A stretch of 64,000 bases of DNA, taken from assembly GCA_022925895.1 (NCBI GenBank), contig JAKSYS010000073.1, positions 62,001 through 126,000 of the forward strand, read 5' to 3'. Position 1 is the first letter of the stretch, and every line of letters begins with the position of its first letter. The notes under the pieces were generated by a model. It saw only the letters and a program-made list of their open reading frames with translations, did no database searches and was not told the DNA's origin. The position numbers and the translations under genes are program-made. This stretch comes from Fragilaria crotonensis (taxonomy: Eukaryota; Bacillariophyta; Fragilariophyceae; Fragilariales; Fragilariaceae). This document shows positions 46,239 through 58,024 of this stretch, piece after piece.

Positions 46239-46774
46239 CTACTTCTTGTGCTGATTCAACAGAGCAAATTCGTGATCTCGAACACGAATCTGCCGGGCCA
46301 GATCGTAAAACTCGGACTTGAACGTTTCCTGATCGACATCAGCAGCATAGTCCAAAAAGTTCTTCTGCTTAACGCCCAAATCGAAGGCACGCTTGAGGCG
46401 TCGAGTGCGGCCAGTCCTCACTTCGGGATCCGACAAGGCCAAGGCCTCCTTAATGTCCGGCTCATCCTCGTTGAGCAAATCCTCAATGCGGAGGCCTGAG
46501 AAGAAGAAGTAGTCCAATGGGTTAGTCGAACCTTAAAGCAATATCTATTCATTCGAGTACCAGCTCACTGATTTTTGATTCATTCGACTCATGTCACCAT
46601 TCCACGCAGAAATGGCGATGGAACATGCACGCCAGAAAGACTCTCTTAATCAGCGTTCACTTCCTCCAACGATCCAGCTCACTTACCAACCTTTCGTAAA
46701 TTATTGGTAAGAGATCTTTGATAGGCGCCGGCCGCCATGGCCATGACTTTGTTCGACAGAAATTGAAGCGACAT
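46239..46774 (-). CDS. UQCRB: Cytochrome bc1 complex subunit 7 (UQCRB/QCR7)
   Basis: A 14-kDa-type subunit of mitochondrial complex III. Exon 1 (46774-46687) encodes MSLQFLSNKVMAMAAGAYQR. A 191-nt intron (46686-46496, GTAAGT...CTCAG) splits a Gly codon and joins LRKVG to LRIEDLLNEDEPD. The match to the family lies in GLR-x2-DLL-x-E-x-PD, then TRRLKRAFDLGVKQK and the C-terminal basic helix LARQIRVRDHE. Total 114 aa, the usual size. No presequence is expected for this subunit and none is seen. Confidence 0.88.
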
Positions 46775-47339
46775 GGTCAACAAACGACAACCGACAACCA
46801 ACAGTATCACAATGATGAGTCCAGCCGTACTGCTACTATGCATCGTAGTCTGGGATGGCTACTAGGTAACTGGTACTTGTACTCCGTACTCTAGTACTTG
46901 TAAGCCTCGCACAAGGTTGGTAGTTGGTAGTACCTGGTTCATGTACATATGACATACTTGTTCATACCGCTTGTATAATATCATGCAAGTGTGTACTAGT
47001 ACCAGGCATCAGGCATTCCAAGTATGTCATGCAGATTCTTTGTACTGTATACTGTACAGTTTGTCACAAGATTTGGGATTTGGGAGTAGTTAAACCTGTG
47101 GTATCTGGCACTCTACGGTAGAGTACTGAGTCATCGGCGTACTCTACCGGCATAGGCAATAGTACTCACTACTGCAGCAGTAATAGTATGTCGAAAGTAT
47201 AGGTAGTGTCGGTACTAGGTACAGTACTCAGTACCAGTAGTTGAACATAAACGCATTTAACACATGATGGCGAAGATTTGCACCAAATTTTCATCCGAGG
47301 GTTCCCTTTTCCGCATTTGTGCGCGCCTCTATGGACACC
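46775..47339. other. Intergenic, GTAC-rich
   Basis: About 0.56 kb upstream of UQCRB. 46870-47240 is packed with GTACTTGTACTCCGTAC-type words. No gene. Confidence 0.5.
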
Positions 47340-48612
47340 GGGGTTGCGGGAAACACCGATTTTTCACTACGGTTCCCGCAACCCCGAAAAATTCCGGTGT
47401 ACAGTTCAGTACTGGTATCAGTAGAGAGTACTGAAATATGGAGTATGTATATAAGAGTATAGCAACAATATATATATACTAGACTACGGATAAAATGAAA
47501 TAATATATTTGATTCTGGTGCTGCTGCCTCCTAAAAACCCAGAACTCTACTAGAGAGAAAACCGTTTTCCAGGGTTTTTAACGGCGTCTTGGATCTCTGC
47601 CATTGATCAGCTCGTATAGCGTAGTAGTATGACATATGCATATATGTCATACCATGGTAATAGTACCTTTGATTACCATGTAAGAAAGGCGAAGGACAAA
47701 GCCGGCAGCTTTTTTAAGGGATGCGGGAAACAGGTGGTTTCGATTTGTTGTTTCGTACTATTATCGAAAAATGGAGCTCGACAAAAATAGCGTCTTTCAG
47801 AGAATTTTCGAGTTGTCCGGAGGATTTTCGAGTTGTCCTTCTGGATCACTTCTTAACCCTATTTTTGTGTAGCTTCTGGTATAGGTCTACAGGGATTAAA
47901 AAGAAGTGATCCCAATTCCGGATCACTCATTTCTTGAAACGACTTTTCGGAGCGATTTGACTTTTTGAAACTCGTTTCAGAGGATGAAATTACTTTTACA
48001 TGGACTACTCTACTGACATTCCTACACACCCTAGTACTCAGTACCGCTATGCATTAGGGATACGCTCTCGGACAACTTCTCGGATCACTCGGACAACTTC
48101 TCGGATCACTCGGACAACTTCTCGGATCACTCGGACAACTTCCTATATGATTGTCGAATCCGTGTTGAGCTCTCTCTGACGCAATAGCGTGACACCAGAG
48201 AATCAATTCCAGCCGGTTCCCGCAACCCCTATAAAAACTGCCGACTTTGTCCTTCGCGTATCTTACATGCTCATCATACGTATGACATATATGCATATAT
48301 CATACGATAGCAATACAAGCTGTTCAATGGAAGCGCGATCCGAGTCGCCGTTACGAACCCTGGCTGGAAAACGGTGTTCTCTCTAGTAGTAGAGTTCTGA
48401 GTTTTTAGGAGGAAGCATACGTAATCAAATATATTATTTCGTTTTATGCGTAGTCTACTATATATATATATTGTTACTATACTCTTATACTACAGTACTC
48501 TGTATTCCAGTACAGTACTTATATTCTGTACTGATTCCAGCACTGAACTGTACGCCGGAATTCTTCGGGGTTGCGGGAACCGTATTGAAAAATCGGTCTT
48601 TCCCGCAACCCC
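47340..48612. mobile_element. Foldback-type element with arms of about 400 bp
   Basis: 47340-47735 and the reverse complement of 48205-48612 are similar along nearly their whole length. Shared landmarks in order are GGGGTTGCGGGAAA, ACCGATTTTTCA, CGGTTCCCGCAACCCC, GTACAGTTCAGT, ctactagagagaa, ccgttttccag and gcgaaggacaaag. The unpaired centre is about 470 bp and contains a 21-bp tandem repeat. GGACACC flanks both ends in the same orientation (47333-47339 and 48616-48622), a candidate target duplication. No transposase is encoded. Confidence 0.85.
48067..48142. repeat. 21-bp tandem repeat in the foldback loop
   Basis: 3.6 perfect copies of CTCGGACAACTTCTCGGATCA. A related but inverted sequence (gagttgtccggaggatttt and gagttgtcc) occurs at 47811-47838 in the same loop, so the centre itself has some fold-back potential. 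Confidence 0.9.
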
Positions 48613-48852
48613 ACCGGACACCGGCCACACCTGCACACGTATACACATACCCTGGAACCTCGTGTGCTGTCATTTGCGTCGGTGTAATCGACGAACGCGA
48701 GAAAGTCCTTTGTTTGCGTCCACTCGTTAACATATATCAGACCGCAAACACCAGTCCTTCAGGAGGTTGTAAATGTGACTGTCGACCTTGCCGTGCAATT
48801 TCCTTCATCTGCTGTGCGTCTATATCGCCCTTATCTGAACTTGGCATAGATC

Positions 48853-51800
48853 ATGGCCATTGATGTGCCGCCTGCCCCTGATGGTCAAGTTTTGTCACTT
48901 GTGGCGGCTCTGTCCAACGCCCAGAATCACGAACTTCACGTCCAAGCCATTCGCGCTCGCGATGAAGCACTCTCTTCGTCTCCAGAGACCTATGGCAATC
49001 TATGCACACAGCTAGCGTACCTCATGGCCGGATCGGATCGCCCTGGCGAACTCATTCAGCGGATGGATCCCGCTCAGCTACAACACTTTCAACAGAGCGA
49101 CCCAGCGACCGCACAGCGATTGCACAGCGACTTCGCCAGCTGGACTGTTTTCGGTCAAATGGCAGGGCTCATTCTGAAAGAAGCGCTCTTGCATCCGCCA
49201 AAGCTTAACGACGGAACAGCACTCTATTTGCAAGCTCCAGCAGTTGACCAAGTCAAGATGGCTCTGCAGTATTGCTTGGGATGTGCTCATCCCGAACTTC
49301 GGAACGTTGCTAGTACTGTTCTTGCCACAACTGCTGTGTCCACTGACAGTGTGCAACCCTCGCTGAGTATTCATGCTTGGCCGCATCTCATTGATTTCTT
49401 GCTGGACAATCTGCATCAAACCGACAACCCCGGTCTCGTTGAAGGATCTCTCTCCACAGTTCGAAAGATTTTGGAAGATGGGCCGCACGAATTGAATCCC
49501 ACTCAATTGGATGCCGTCCTTCCCGTCCTGTTGCGATTCTTGGCGTCGCCAGACGAGCGCTCCAAGACGTCGGCTCTTCAGGCCATTGTGGCTTGCCTGA
49601 CCGAAGGACTCATGCCATCCGCGCTTGTGGCACACTTTGGAGACTACTTGGCTGCCCTTAGCAGCTTGGCCCAGGACCCAAGCGTCCGTGTCCGAAAATG
49701 GGTCTGTCGATCGATTGTAACACTGTGCGTGAGAATCTGTTCGCCTCATTCTTGTATTTGTTGCCTTGTCCTTGTAGTATGCAACGACAAAAGCTTACCC
49801 AATGATATTTCTCCTCTATTCCCGCAGGTTGTCTATACGAACCGAGTATCTTCAACAACACATGGAACCAATCTGCCAATTCATGCTCAACTGCACTGCA
49901 GACACTAGCAACCCCGACGTGGCGTTGGAAGCTTGTGAATTTTGGCTCACATTTGCATCATTGGACGAGGACAACAATGTTTGTAATCCGCAAATGATTG
50001 ATACAGTTGCTCGGATTTTATCACATCTCGTTCCAGTCCTCTTACGAGGTATGGTCTACCTGCCTGAGCAACAAGAAGAGCTCAAGTATCGGAATGAAAT
50101 GGACAATGTTGCTGCTACTGGAGAACACCAAGCTGCCAACCGACCCGTCTTCCACAAAATCAAGTCCAAGGGGCACAGCGGCGGCGACGACGACGATGAT
50201 GATGATGACGACGATGATGATGACTTTGATGACGAGGATGGAAACTCGTGGACCTTACGTAAATGCGCCGCGGCCAGTTTAGACTGTCTCGCCAGTATGT
50301 ATGGACCCGATGGTATTCTGCCTCCACTGCTGCCTGCTTTACAGGAAGGCCTGTCCAGTTCCGACCCATGGATTCAAGAAGCTTCCATATTGGCATTGGG
50401 TGCCATTTCTGACGGGTGCGGCGAGGTCATGGGCACGCAACACATGACACAGCTGCACCCCTATCTCATGGACGTTCTTATATCACCGCCCGACCGTGGA
50501 CTTCCCCAAGTCAAATGTATTGCCGCGTGGACCATTGGTCGGTACGCAACGTGGGCCGTGAAACAAGTTCAGACGGGTGCACAGGGTGACCTTTTGGCGC
50601 GAATGACGGAGGTGTTCTTGACGCGGTTGGGAGATCAGAATCGAAGGACGCAGGTGTCCTGTTGCTCGGCGTTAGGCGTTGTCGTGGAACATGCGGGGGA
50701 TTTGATGATACCGTATCTTGAACCAATGCTTGGGACTTTGAACACTGCATTGCAACGCTATGAGGGTCGTTCTCTTTTGAATGTTTTTGATGTACTCGGC
50801 ATAATGGCTGATTTTGTGGGACCGGCGATCGGGGAAGGGAACCTTCCTGCCTTGTATGTGCCTACTCTTTTGCGCATGTGGGACAGTGTGGCTCGTCAGG
50901 ACCCAACCGACCGAACACTTGTTCCTCTACTCGAATGCTTAGCAAGCATTGCAATGGCTTGCGGCAGGAACTATCAACCATACGCCCTTGAAACATTTGA
51001 CAACTCCATGGCCATGATTGAGTCGGTCACGCTCCACTTGGCGGCTTCCGGAGAAATGATCGAGGACGACGAAGATGCCGATCCCATCGTTTGCGCAACT
51101 GACGTCATCGACGGTTTGGTGGAAGGTTTGGGAATGAACTTTGCTGCGCTCGTTGCCAGCAGCAAACGTTACGGTCATGTCTTTATCAATGTTTTGATAG
51201 GACTGATTCGCCACGAAGTTCCTGGTGTCCGCATGAGCGGTTTTGCAGTCGTTGGTGATTTAGCGAGAAACGCACCCACTCTCTTGGAGCCCGCGTTGTT
51301 GGAAATCCTGAAAGAATCGATTTCAAATCTGGACCCTACGCATCCCACAGTTTGTAACAATGCTGTTTGGGCTGTTGGAGAAATTTGTCTCCGTTGCGAA
51401 GGCAACCCAGCGCCGCTCGCGCCTGTGGCTCAAGCCTTGGTACAAGGCTTAATCGCACTACTCATGGGAAATGGCGTCAGTTCGGGAGGTGTTGGTATTC
51501 CGGGCTTGCCCGAAAATGCTGCCACGACCATGGGCAGATTAGCCAAGGTTGACGCCAATTTCATCGCTGCTGACCTGCCGCGATTTCTTATGGGCTGGTG
51601 CGATGGCATGGCCAGAATCCAGGACGTCACGGAACGCCTTGATGCTTTTCAAGGCTTTTTCAAGGCAGTGCATGCCAATCCAAACGCAATTCAAAGCGCA
51701 GCGTCCAGGCCGGCTGATGCCATTGCGATTGTTCTTTTCGCTATCGTGTCTTGGCACTTGCCGGAGCACGTTGACTTTACTGGAATCGCGAGTGTTCAAT

Positions 51801-51958
51801 TTCAACCATGTCTGGCGACGGCAGGGGAGTTGGGAGAGTCGCTGAGGAAGCTGCTGCAAGACATTAAGTCATTGGCAGGAGTTGACTCGTGGAACGTTGT
51901 TGAAGCCCAGCTACCGGCAAACGTTAGGAGGTTGCTGAGAGAAGTTTATGGACTCTAA
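48853..51958 (+). CDS. TNPO1: Transportin-1 (karyopherin beta-2)
   Basis: Nuclear import receptor for PY-NLS cargo, built from HEAT repeats. Exon 1 is 48853-49724 and exon 2 is 49828-51958; the 103-nt intron (GTGCGT...CCGCAG) splits a Leu codon and joins SIVTL to LSIRTEYLQQHM. The 1000-aa product contains the family's acidic H8 loop as a run of 13 Asp (50189-50227) followed by WTLRKCAAASLDCLA, and downstream TRLGDQNRRTQVSCCSALG and LHLAASGEMIEDDEDADP. HEAT helices such as KCIAAWTIGRYATWAV are typical of the cargo-binding half. Intact over 3 kb. It is somewhat longer than the animal protein (about 890 aa). Confidence 0.93.
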
Positions 51959-52287
51959 GCCAGGCGCGAAGTGCAGCAGTTTCTATGATGTAGATCTAAT
52001 TCAGGGTTGACTGTTATCGCGCTGTCGTAAGGACCTTTTGTAGGGAAACCCTCCACAAATATGGCTCATATTGTCGTGGCACTAGCAGTGACAAAATGGA
52101 TGCCCTCTGGTCAGCGTGAATTGGAAAACAGAGCTCGAGAGTCAGCTCTCAAGCAAACGAATATCACTCGCAGCGACAACAAATGGCAGGAGTTGTTTCA
52201 TGTCACGCAACGCTCCTGTTCTTCGCGCCGACTGCGGGTTGTCAACAGCAATGCAAACGTTTCAAGACGTTGGTACGCCGTGCTTTA

Positions 52288-53691
52288 TCAAGGCTTCCTT
52301 CGCATGCTGGTTTTGCGTTGCGGCTTTGTCTGTGGCTCCGAGCCCATTGGAATGGTTTTGCGTCTGGCACGTCGCCCTTCCCCTTGCAAGCCATGCCCTC
52401 GTCTACCATTGCCTCTGTCAATGGCCCGTTTGAAGACCAGCGACACGCGCCCGTCTGGACTTGTAGCAGCGCTCTCGCCCTCTGCTGTATAGACTGCGTG
52501 ATGAAAGACATCGTTGCACTCACCCCACATTAGGACAAGATCACCAGAAAAAAGATGAATCGCTGCCGGGGTGTTTTCCTCCAGCGAAGCATTATCTTCC
52601 ACAATGGGCCTAGCAGCATCCCATCTCGTCCATTTGTTTTCACCTGGAATCGGACGAAATGCAAACCGTCGACAGTCTCCCGCAGCCACAACGCAGGTGA
52701 GTCTCTCCCAGAACGTCCCATGCTCTGGATCCGTGTGAAATTTACAGGCAGCATCATCATCGGGATAGTGATTGCAGAGCGCACAATCAAAATATGGAAC
52801 TGCTGTGTCCATTCCCATCGCAGCTTCGGCCTGTCGCATCGCGGCTTGGACTACCAAGGGCATTGATTGCGGTGGCATGAGTTTGCCACTGTAAGCCAGA
52901 GCACCAATGCCCGGCTCAGCCACCCATGCCGTTCCGCGGCGTTCCACCACGACTGCACCAGTCCGAGTGGTGATGGTATCGAATCTGAATGGGATGTCTC
53001 GCAACAACGTGTGGACGGGATCGGTGTCTGGCACAATTTGCTCCCAATTGAGTCCATTTGGAATAATATCAAATGGAAGATTCCGAACACGTCGATCCAT
53101 GGTAGGGAGTTGCAGATTTTTTCCGAATCGTGCCAGGAGACCCCGTGAGGCAAATCGCATCTCAATGACATGAGGAAGCGGCATTTTGTCCGCCATGGCT
53201 TCAGCGCGCTCGACGAGTTGATGGATTCCATGCAAGACCTCGTCAAAGTCTTCGGTGTCGTGATTATTGCATGAAAAACTTAATTTTCCCACTAGTGCGT
53301 GCATTGCACAGAGAGCCTGTCGCACGTAGCGGCCTTCTTTATCGGGACGATCAGGATCCGAAAATGGGATGGAAGCCGAACGAATGGCTCGACGCAATCG
53401 ATCGTCGTGGAGGCAGGATGACAATGCTGAATTGCCTAACTTTTCCAATAACTGAGCACTCCATCGCTGCCTTTTTTCGTGGTGAATACGTTGTGATTGC
53501 AAGTGATGTGGTAAATCAGGATCGGTTGGCAACCACAATTGCTTCGCCACGCACAACAGTTCTTCTTGACTCGAAGCATGTTGAATGGCTTCTCCGATCG
53601 ATGTTGAACCTGTATTACTCGGTAAAGTTGCGGAGAGAGAGGAGACGCACGCAATACCAGCAGCAAAGGCTAAGAGCCGCCGCCGCAACAT
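52288..53691 (-). CDS. AlkB-like 2-oxoglutarate/Fe(II) dioxygenase
   Basis: 467 aa, single exon. A short hydrophobic N-terminus (LLAFAAGIACVSSLSA) suggests a signal or organelle presequence. The catalytic double-stranded beta helix lies at about 300-425: NHYPDDDAACKFHTD gives the N-x-Y and H319-x-D321 metal ligands, GDLVLMWGECNDVFHHAVY gives the distal His (397/398), and R415 in RVSLVFKR would hold 2-oxoglutarate. This arrangement matches the AlkB family, which removes alkyl groups from nucleic acids or proteins. The C-terminal 45 residues are strongly basic and may bind nucleic acid. The gene is convergent with transportin, about 330 bases apart. Confidence 0.85.
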   Translation of the reverse strand: MLRRRLLAFAAGIACVSSLSATLPSNTGSTSIGEAIQHASSQEELLCVAKQLWLPTDPDLPHHLQSQRIHHEKRQRWSAQLLEKLGNSALSSCLHDDRLRRAIRSASIPFSDPDRPDKEGRYVRQALCAMHALVGKLSFSCNNHDTEDFDEVLHGIHQLVERAEAMADKMPLPHVIEMRFASRGLLARFGKNLQLPTMDRRVRNLPFDIIPNGLNWEQIVPDTDPVHTLLRDIPFRFDTITTRTGAVVVERRGTAWVAEPGIGALAYSGKLMPPQSMPLVVQAAMRQAEAAMGMDTAVPYFDCALCNHYPDDDAACKFHTDPEHGTFWERLTCVVAAGDCRRFAFRPIPGENKWTRWDAARPIVEDNASLEENTPAAIHLFSGDLVLMWGECNDVFHHAVYTAEGESAATSPDGRVSLVFKRAIDRGNGRRGHGLQGEGRRARRKTIPMGSEPQTKPQRKTSMRRKP

Positions 53692-54323
53692 TTTGACCCT
53701 TTCACCTGATAATGAAAGGTTCGCAGCGCCTGCAATTGTTGGAGTTCTTCGTTGTCGGCGTTATGCTTGGTTCTTTGTGGTTTGCGGGCGTCTTGCATCT
53801 TGCATGATGTCGGCATGTGAGACATTAGAACGAAGTACAGTGCTTCATCATGATACTACAGCTACGACGTTGTAGTAGCAGTAGACCGTACCAGGCGTAC
53901 TCGTACACTGTATCCTCACAAACCACAAATCCATGCAATACTGTACTCTGTACTGTATATACGATTGCCTACTTTACTTGCACGTCCCTATACTGTATTA
54001 TCGGTTTCTCAGCACCATATATTGTACTTGTACCCGGTTCTCTGTTCACCGTGCACCGTGCACCAATTCTGTTGAGAAACTACGTCTGGCTTCGCCCGCA
54101 GACATGGTCGACGTCCATCCGTCCTGTGCATCTGCTGATCTGCGGGCGGAACACCAAGATAGAGACAGATCAGGCCTTGGGGTGCTGTCAGCTGTCAGCA
54201 GTCATCGTCCACCATCATGTTCGGATTTGTCACCTCATTCGGCTGACCACCGTCTTCGCTCAATAGAGTACATGCTCCGTACTGCATCCATCCACCTCGA
54301 TCTCGCATTTCTATTACCAAACA
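53692..54323. other. Divergent promoter region
   Basis: About 0.63 kb between the AlkB-like and DNAJC21 genes, with GTAC words at 53875-54040. Nothing else recognised. Confidence 0.5.
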
Positions 54324-55749
54324 ATGACAGCCGCCGGCACCAAAATGATTGATCATTACGAAGTCTTGAACGTTTCCCTCGGTGCCGACGCGGATACTAT
54401 TAAAAAGGCCCACCGCAAATTGGCCTTGAAGTATCATCCCGACAAGAATGACGGCAGCGCAGAAGCATCTGATGCCTTTCGACGCGTCCAGCAGGCTTAC
54501 GAATGTCTTTCTGATCCTGCCGAACGCAAGTGGTACGATGAACACCGAGAAGCGATTCTGCGAGGGTGGTCCGTGGAAGGGGGTGAGAAACAACCAGTAG
54601 AGATCTTGTTTGACGTCGTTCCGTTCATGCATCCTGGATGTTACGATGGATATGGTGATGATGAAGGAGGATTTTTCAACGTTTATACCAAAGTTTTTAC
54701 TCAAATATTTATGCAAGAACAAGAGGGGTGGGTGTTGGAGGGTAACATTGAAGCCATGCCGCAATCCGATCTACCGACGGACTACGGAAACGGAAGCTCC
54801 GAATGGTCCTTGGTTGGCAACTTTTACACCATGTGGGAATCGTTTTCGAGTTGCAGGGCCTTCGCCTGGGCCGACAAATACAATATCAAGGACGCCGATG
54901 ATCGTCGGATGCGTCGAGCCATGGACGATGAAAACAAAAAGGCGAGGCGTGGCAAAGCGACGATTCAACGATGACATTGCTGCCCTGCTACATTTTGTCA
55001 AGAGACGCGATCCACGTGTTAAGGCGCACAAGTTAAAAGTAGAACAAGACAAGGCTGCCAAGAAAGAGCAAGAGAGACAAGAGCTGCAACGTAGGAAACA
55101 TCAGACGCAGCAGGAACGAGAGCAATGGAAGCAGTCTGCTGAGGAACATATGGCTCAACTGGAGGAGGAAGACCGTGCGGCTGGGCGGGTTCGACTGGCA
55201 GATCTGGAAGACGACTTCGACTATGGCGGGACTAAAGGAAGGAAGGGCAAGAAGAAGAACAAGCAGAAAGAACTTTATTACGAGTTTGACGAGGCCGACA
55301 TAGAGTTCCACAATAGTGACGAGGAGAAGGAATTGGAGCCAGAGTCCGATCAACATCCTGACGGTGAGAATCTCGCTGACGCTTCAAAAGAGCCTCTCAC
55401 CCCTTCAGGGGAAGGTTTCGAGCTGAAAGGTGCAGTAGCTGTAGATGGTGGTGACATTTTGGATGTATCAGCGACGAAAGACGACATTCCGATACTTCAT
55501 GTCGAAAGTGCTCCAGTTGACAACACGCTTCAGGTAGATGATGACTTCGATGCCGACAGAGAGTCGGAGGAAGAAGAGGAACCAGAAGTATTTCGCTGCG
55601 AATGCTGTCGTAAGGACTTCAAGTCGGTTGGTCAAATGGAAAATCATATGAAGAGCAAGAAACACAAGGACGCTTTCAAGAAATGGGAACGAGAACAGGA
55701 AAAGAAGGCAATGGAAGATTTACTGGACGAGCTAGTGATAGAACCATGA
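54324..55749 (+). CDS. DNAJC21: DNAJC21-like J-domain/zinc-finger co-chaperone (one frame break)
   Basis: Homologue of DNAJC21/Jjj1, a cytosolic Hsp70 partner that helps release late 60S ribosome factors. The J domain begins [20 protein letters not shown] and has HPD in YHPDKND. The family-specific middle segment [20 protein letters not shown] follows, then a charged coiled-coil region, the [15 protein letters not shown] block and a C2H2 finger [20 protein letters not shown] near the C-terminus. At about 54947-54952 the frame must move by one base to join NKKAR to [14 protein letters not shown]. Apart from that base the gene is complete at about 475 aa. Confidence 0.88.
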
Positions 55750-56331
55750 AGACTCTGCGACTTTGTCGAGGGCTTATTCTTGTGGACTATAGGAGAAACG
55801 AGTTAGTTACAGTACTCTGAGGACTCGAGTATCACTTCAATTACTATGCGTTCGTACATTCGAGCTACGTGGTGGTACCTGGTACAGTACCTGGTACCGT
55901 ATGCATATATGATAATCATATGAGCCCGTTACTGGTACTGTACGACAGTACTCGAATACTCACATAATCCGCAAGGTACTGTCACCACTATTCTCTGCAC
56001 CGGAGTATCGGAAAAGCTGAACGAGGCGGTGGCATGGTGCACCGCACAGACCATTTACGGTCAGCAACAACAACCAACCAATCAAAATGTATGAACACGT
56101 CTGACACGTTTCGTGTCACATGACGACATGGAAATGCATACATTTTGGTGCCTTTCGGGATTATGTACGATTATCGTTGCGACCAAATCGCAGCGACGGT
56201 GTACATGTAGCTGGTAGGAGGCGCATTTCGAGTTTTGAGTATACGATTGCAACAACACGGGATCACGTCATTCCAAAGACAAAGAAGAACGCCATCGAGA
56301 TTCTAACTCACGTAGTGACATAAATCTCAGG
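55750..56331. other. Intergenic, GTAC-rich
   Basis: About 0.58 kb. 55865-55960 contains TACCTGGTACAGTACCTGG-type words. Presumed promoter of the Mpv17-family gene at the right end. Confidence 0.45.
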
Positions 56332-57284
56332 ATGTTATCGTTACACTCCTTGTTGTTGTGGACGACAAGTTCGATCGCAGCGATGGCCTTTTCGCCATCT
56401 GTCTTGACCGATTTGGCGTCGATTGGCGGAGGAATGCACCATCATGTGGCGCACGTGCTTCATCCCGCCGCCCAGCATAATCTTTTATTGACTAAATCCT
56501 CTGTTGCGCACGATTTACTACAATCCTACACACAATCCTCAAGACGCATCCCTTGATTACCAAAATGCTGACAGGTGGCACGTTGGCTACATGTGGAGAT
56601 GCCATTGCCCAAAAGTCAGCAAGCAGCAACAATGACGATGACACCATTGACGGCGACTTTGTTTACGACCGTCGCCGCGCCGGATCTTTCGCTGCATTCG
56701 ATATGGCATATCGAGCCCTGCAGCACGTGTCCTTTCCTCTGATTGTCCAACAATGTCAGGGACAATTCGCAACCGCGTTCCTTCATGGTCTTCCGTTTGT
56801 CGCATCGGCAGAACAGGTAACGGAGAATGTGCACTTTCTGGCTGCCATGGAACAGACACTGGCGAGTCAATTGGGTATTGTGCCGTTCATTTACTACCCC
56901 GTGTTTTTTGCACTGACAGGAGTCATGCAGGGTTTGACAAGCGAGCAGGCGGTGACGAGGGCGATGGAGAACTTTGTGCCACTCATGAAGCGGAATTTGG
57001 TTTTTTGGATCCCAGTTCAGTTCGTACAATTTGCTTTTGTCCCACAAGACTTGCAGATTCCGTTCCTTTCCGTATGCGGTCTCTGTTGGACTTTTATATT
57101 ATCGGCATTTGCGGGATCTACGAAGGGATATCAATCTGGACAGCAAACCGATTCATCCACGACACTAATAGAGATCGAACATGACGACTTCGACGAAGCA
57201 ATTGCTGTTCTGCTAGAAGACAGACATCGGATTGTGGTTGCAAATGATTCAAAGGCGGAAGTTAGGGAACTGGTTCGCAGGTGA
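56332..57284 (+). CDS. Mpv17/PMP22-family membrane protein, plastid-type presequence (one frame break)
   Basis: About 317 aa. The N-terminus is a signal peptide ending AAMAFSPS, which resembles the ASAF cleavage motif of diatom plastid precursors. The Mpv17 core begins Y-T-Q / LKTHPLITKMLTGG, continues LATCGDAIAQK and ends with the family signature FWIPVQFVQFAFVPQDLQIP. The frame changes by one base at about 56535-56545 between these first two parts. Mpv17-family proteins form small membrane channels in mitochondria, peroxisomes or plastids; the presequence here favours the plastid. Confidence 0.82.
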
Positions 57285-58024
57285 TTGAGCTGCACAACAT
57301 CGTCCAAGTACGCATTTTGCACATCTGCTACCTAACCACCTAACCTTTCTAGGGACTTGTGAGTACATTGGTCTAACGTCGTATGCCTACTTGTGTGGAA
57401 TCAGTTGTGCTAGTTCGGCTTCGGTCGCAGGACTTCCTGACAGACACCAGCAGGCCAAGTTTTTACTGCAGCAACAAATTGTCTTTCTACGCAGGTAGTA
57501 CCAGTTGTACGAGTATTGTACAGTGCGCCTACGAATGATTCCGACTGCACATGTCATGCTGTACTACACTTCCCTGCTTCGTACTCCAGTACCAGTACTT
57601 GTAACTGACACTTCGTACTTCGAGTAATACCATTAATTCAAGTAGTCTAATCGAGGGATCGAAGGAGATCCGGCGACATCAGATTTCTTCTCGTAGCTGC
57701 TACATACAATTGATACTACGCTCTGCGTAAGATTCCAGGCGCAGCCGGGCTTTGAGGATGAAGTGGTAGTGGGCAGAGTGGGCACTGAAACCCAACCACG
57801 ATTGAGAACTCCCCGACAACCCAGCGAACCACTGGCGTTTGTTACCTGGTTTTATAAGGAGCAGGAATTAGGAATTAGGATACTTCGTAGAGGAAGGACG
57901 TCCGCGGCTGCTGTCATTGACGGAAGGCATTGAGGTTGCTGTTCCCACGTAACCAAGAAGGAATTGTCCCCCATCGCACTTCACTTCAGCTCCCCCTTTC
58001 CTTCCCATCATCATCATCATCATC
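57285..58024. other. Intergenic
   Basis: About 0.74 kb with a GTAC-rich patch at 57490-57640. A CAT trinucleotide run (58006-58026) directly precedes and includes the start codon of the next gene. Confidence 0.5.

Noticed and set aside
52061-52533. Plus-strand ORFs of 105-143 codons
   Set aside because: They lie opposite the C-terminal part of the AlkB-like gene and are its shadows.
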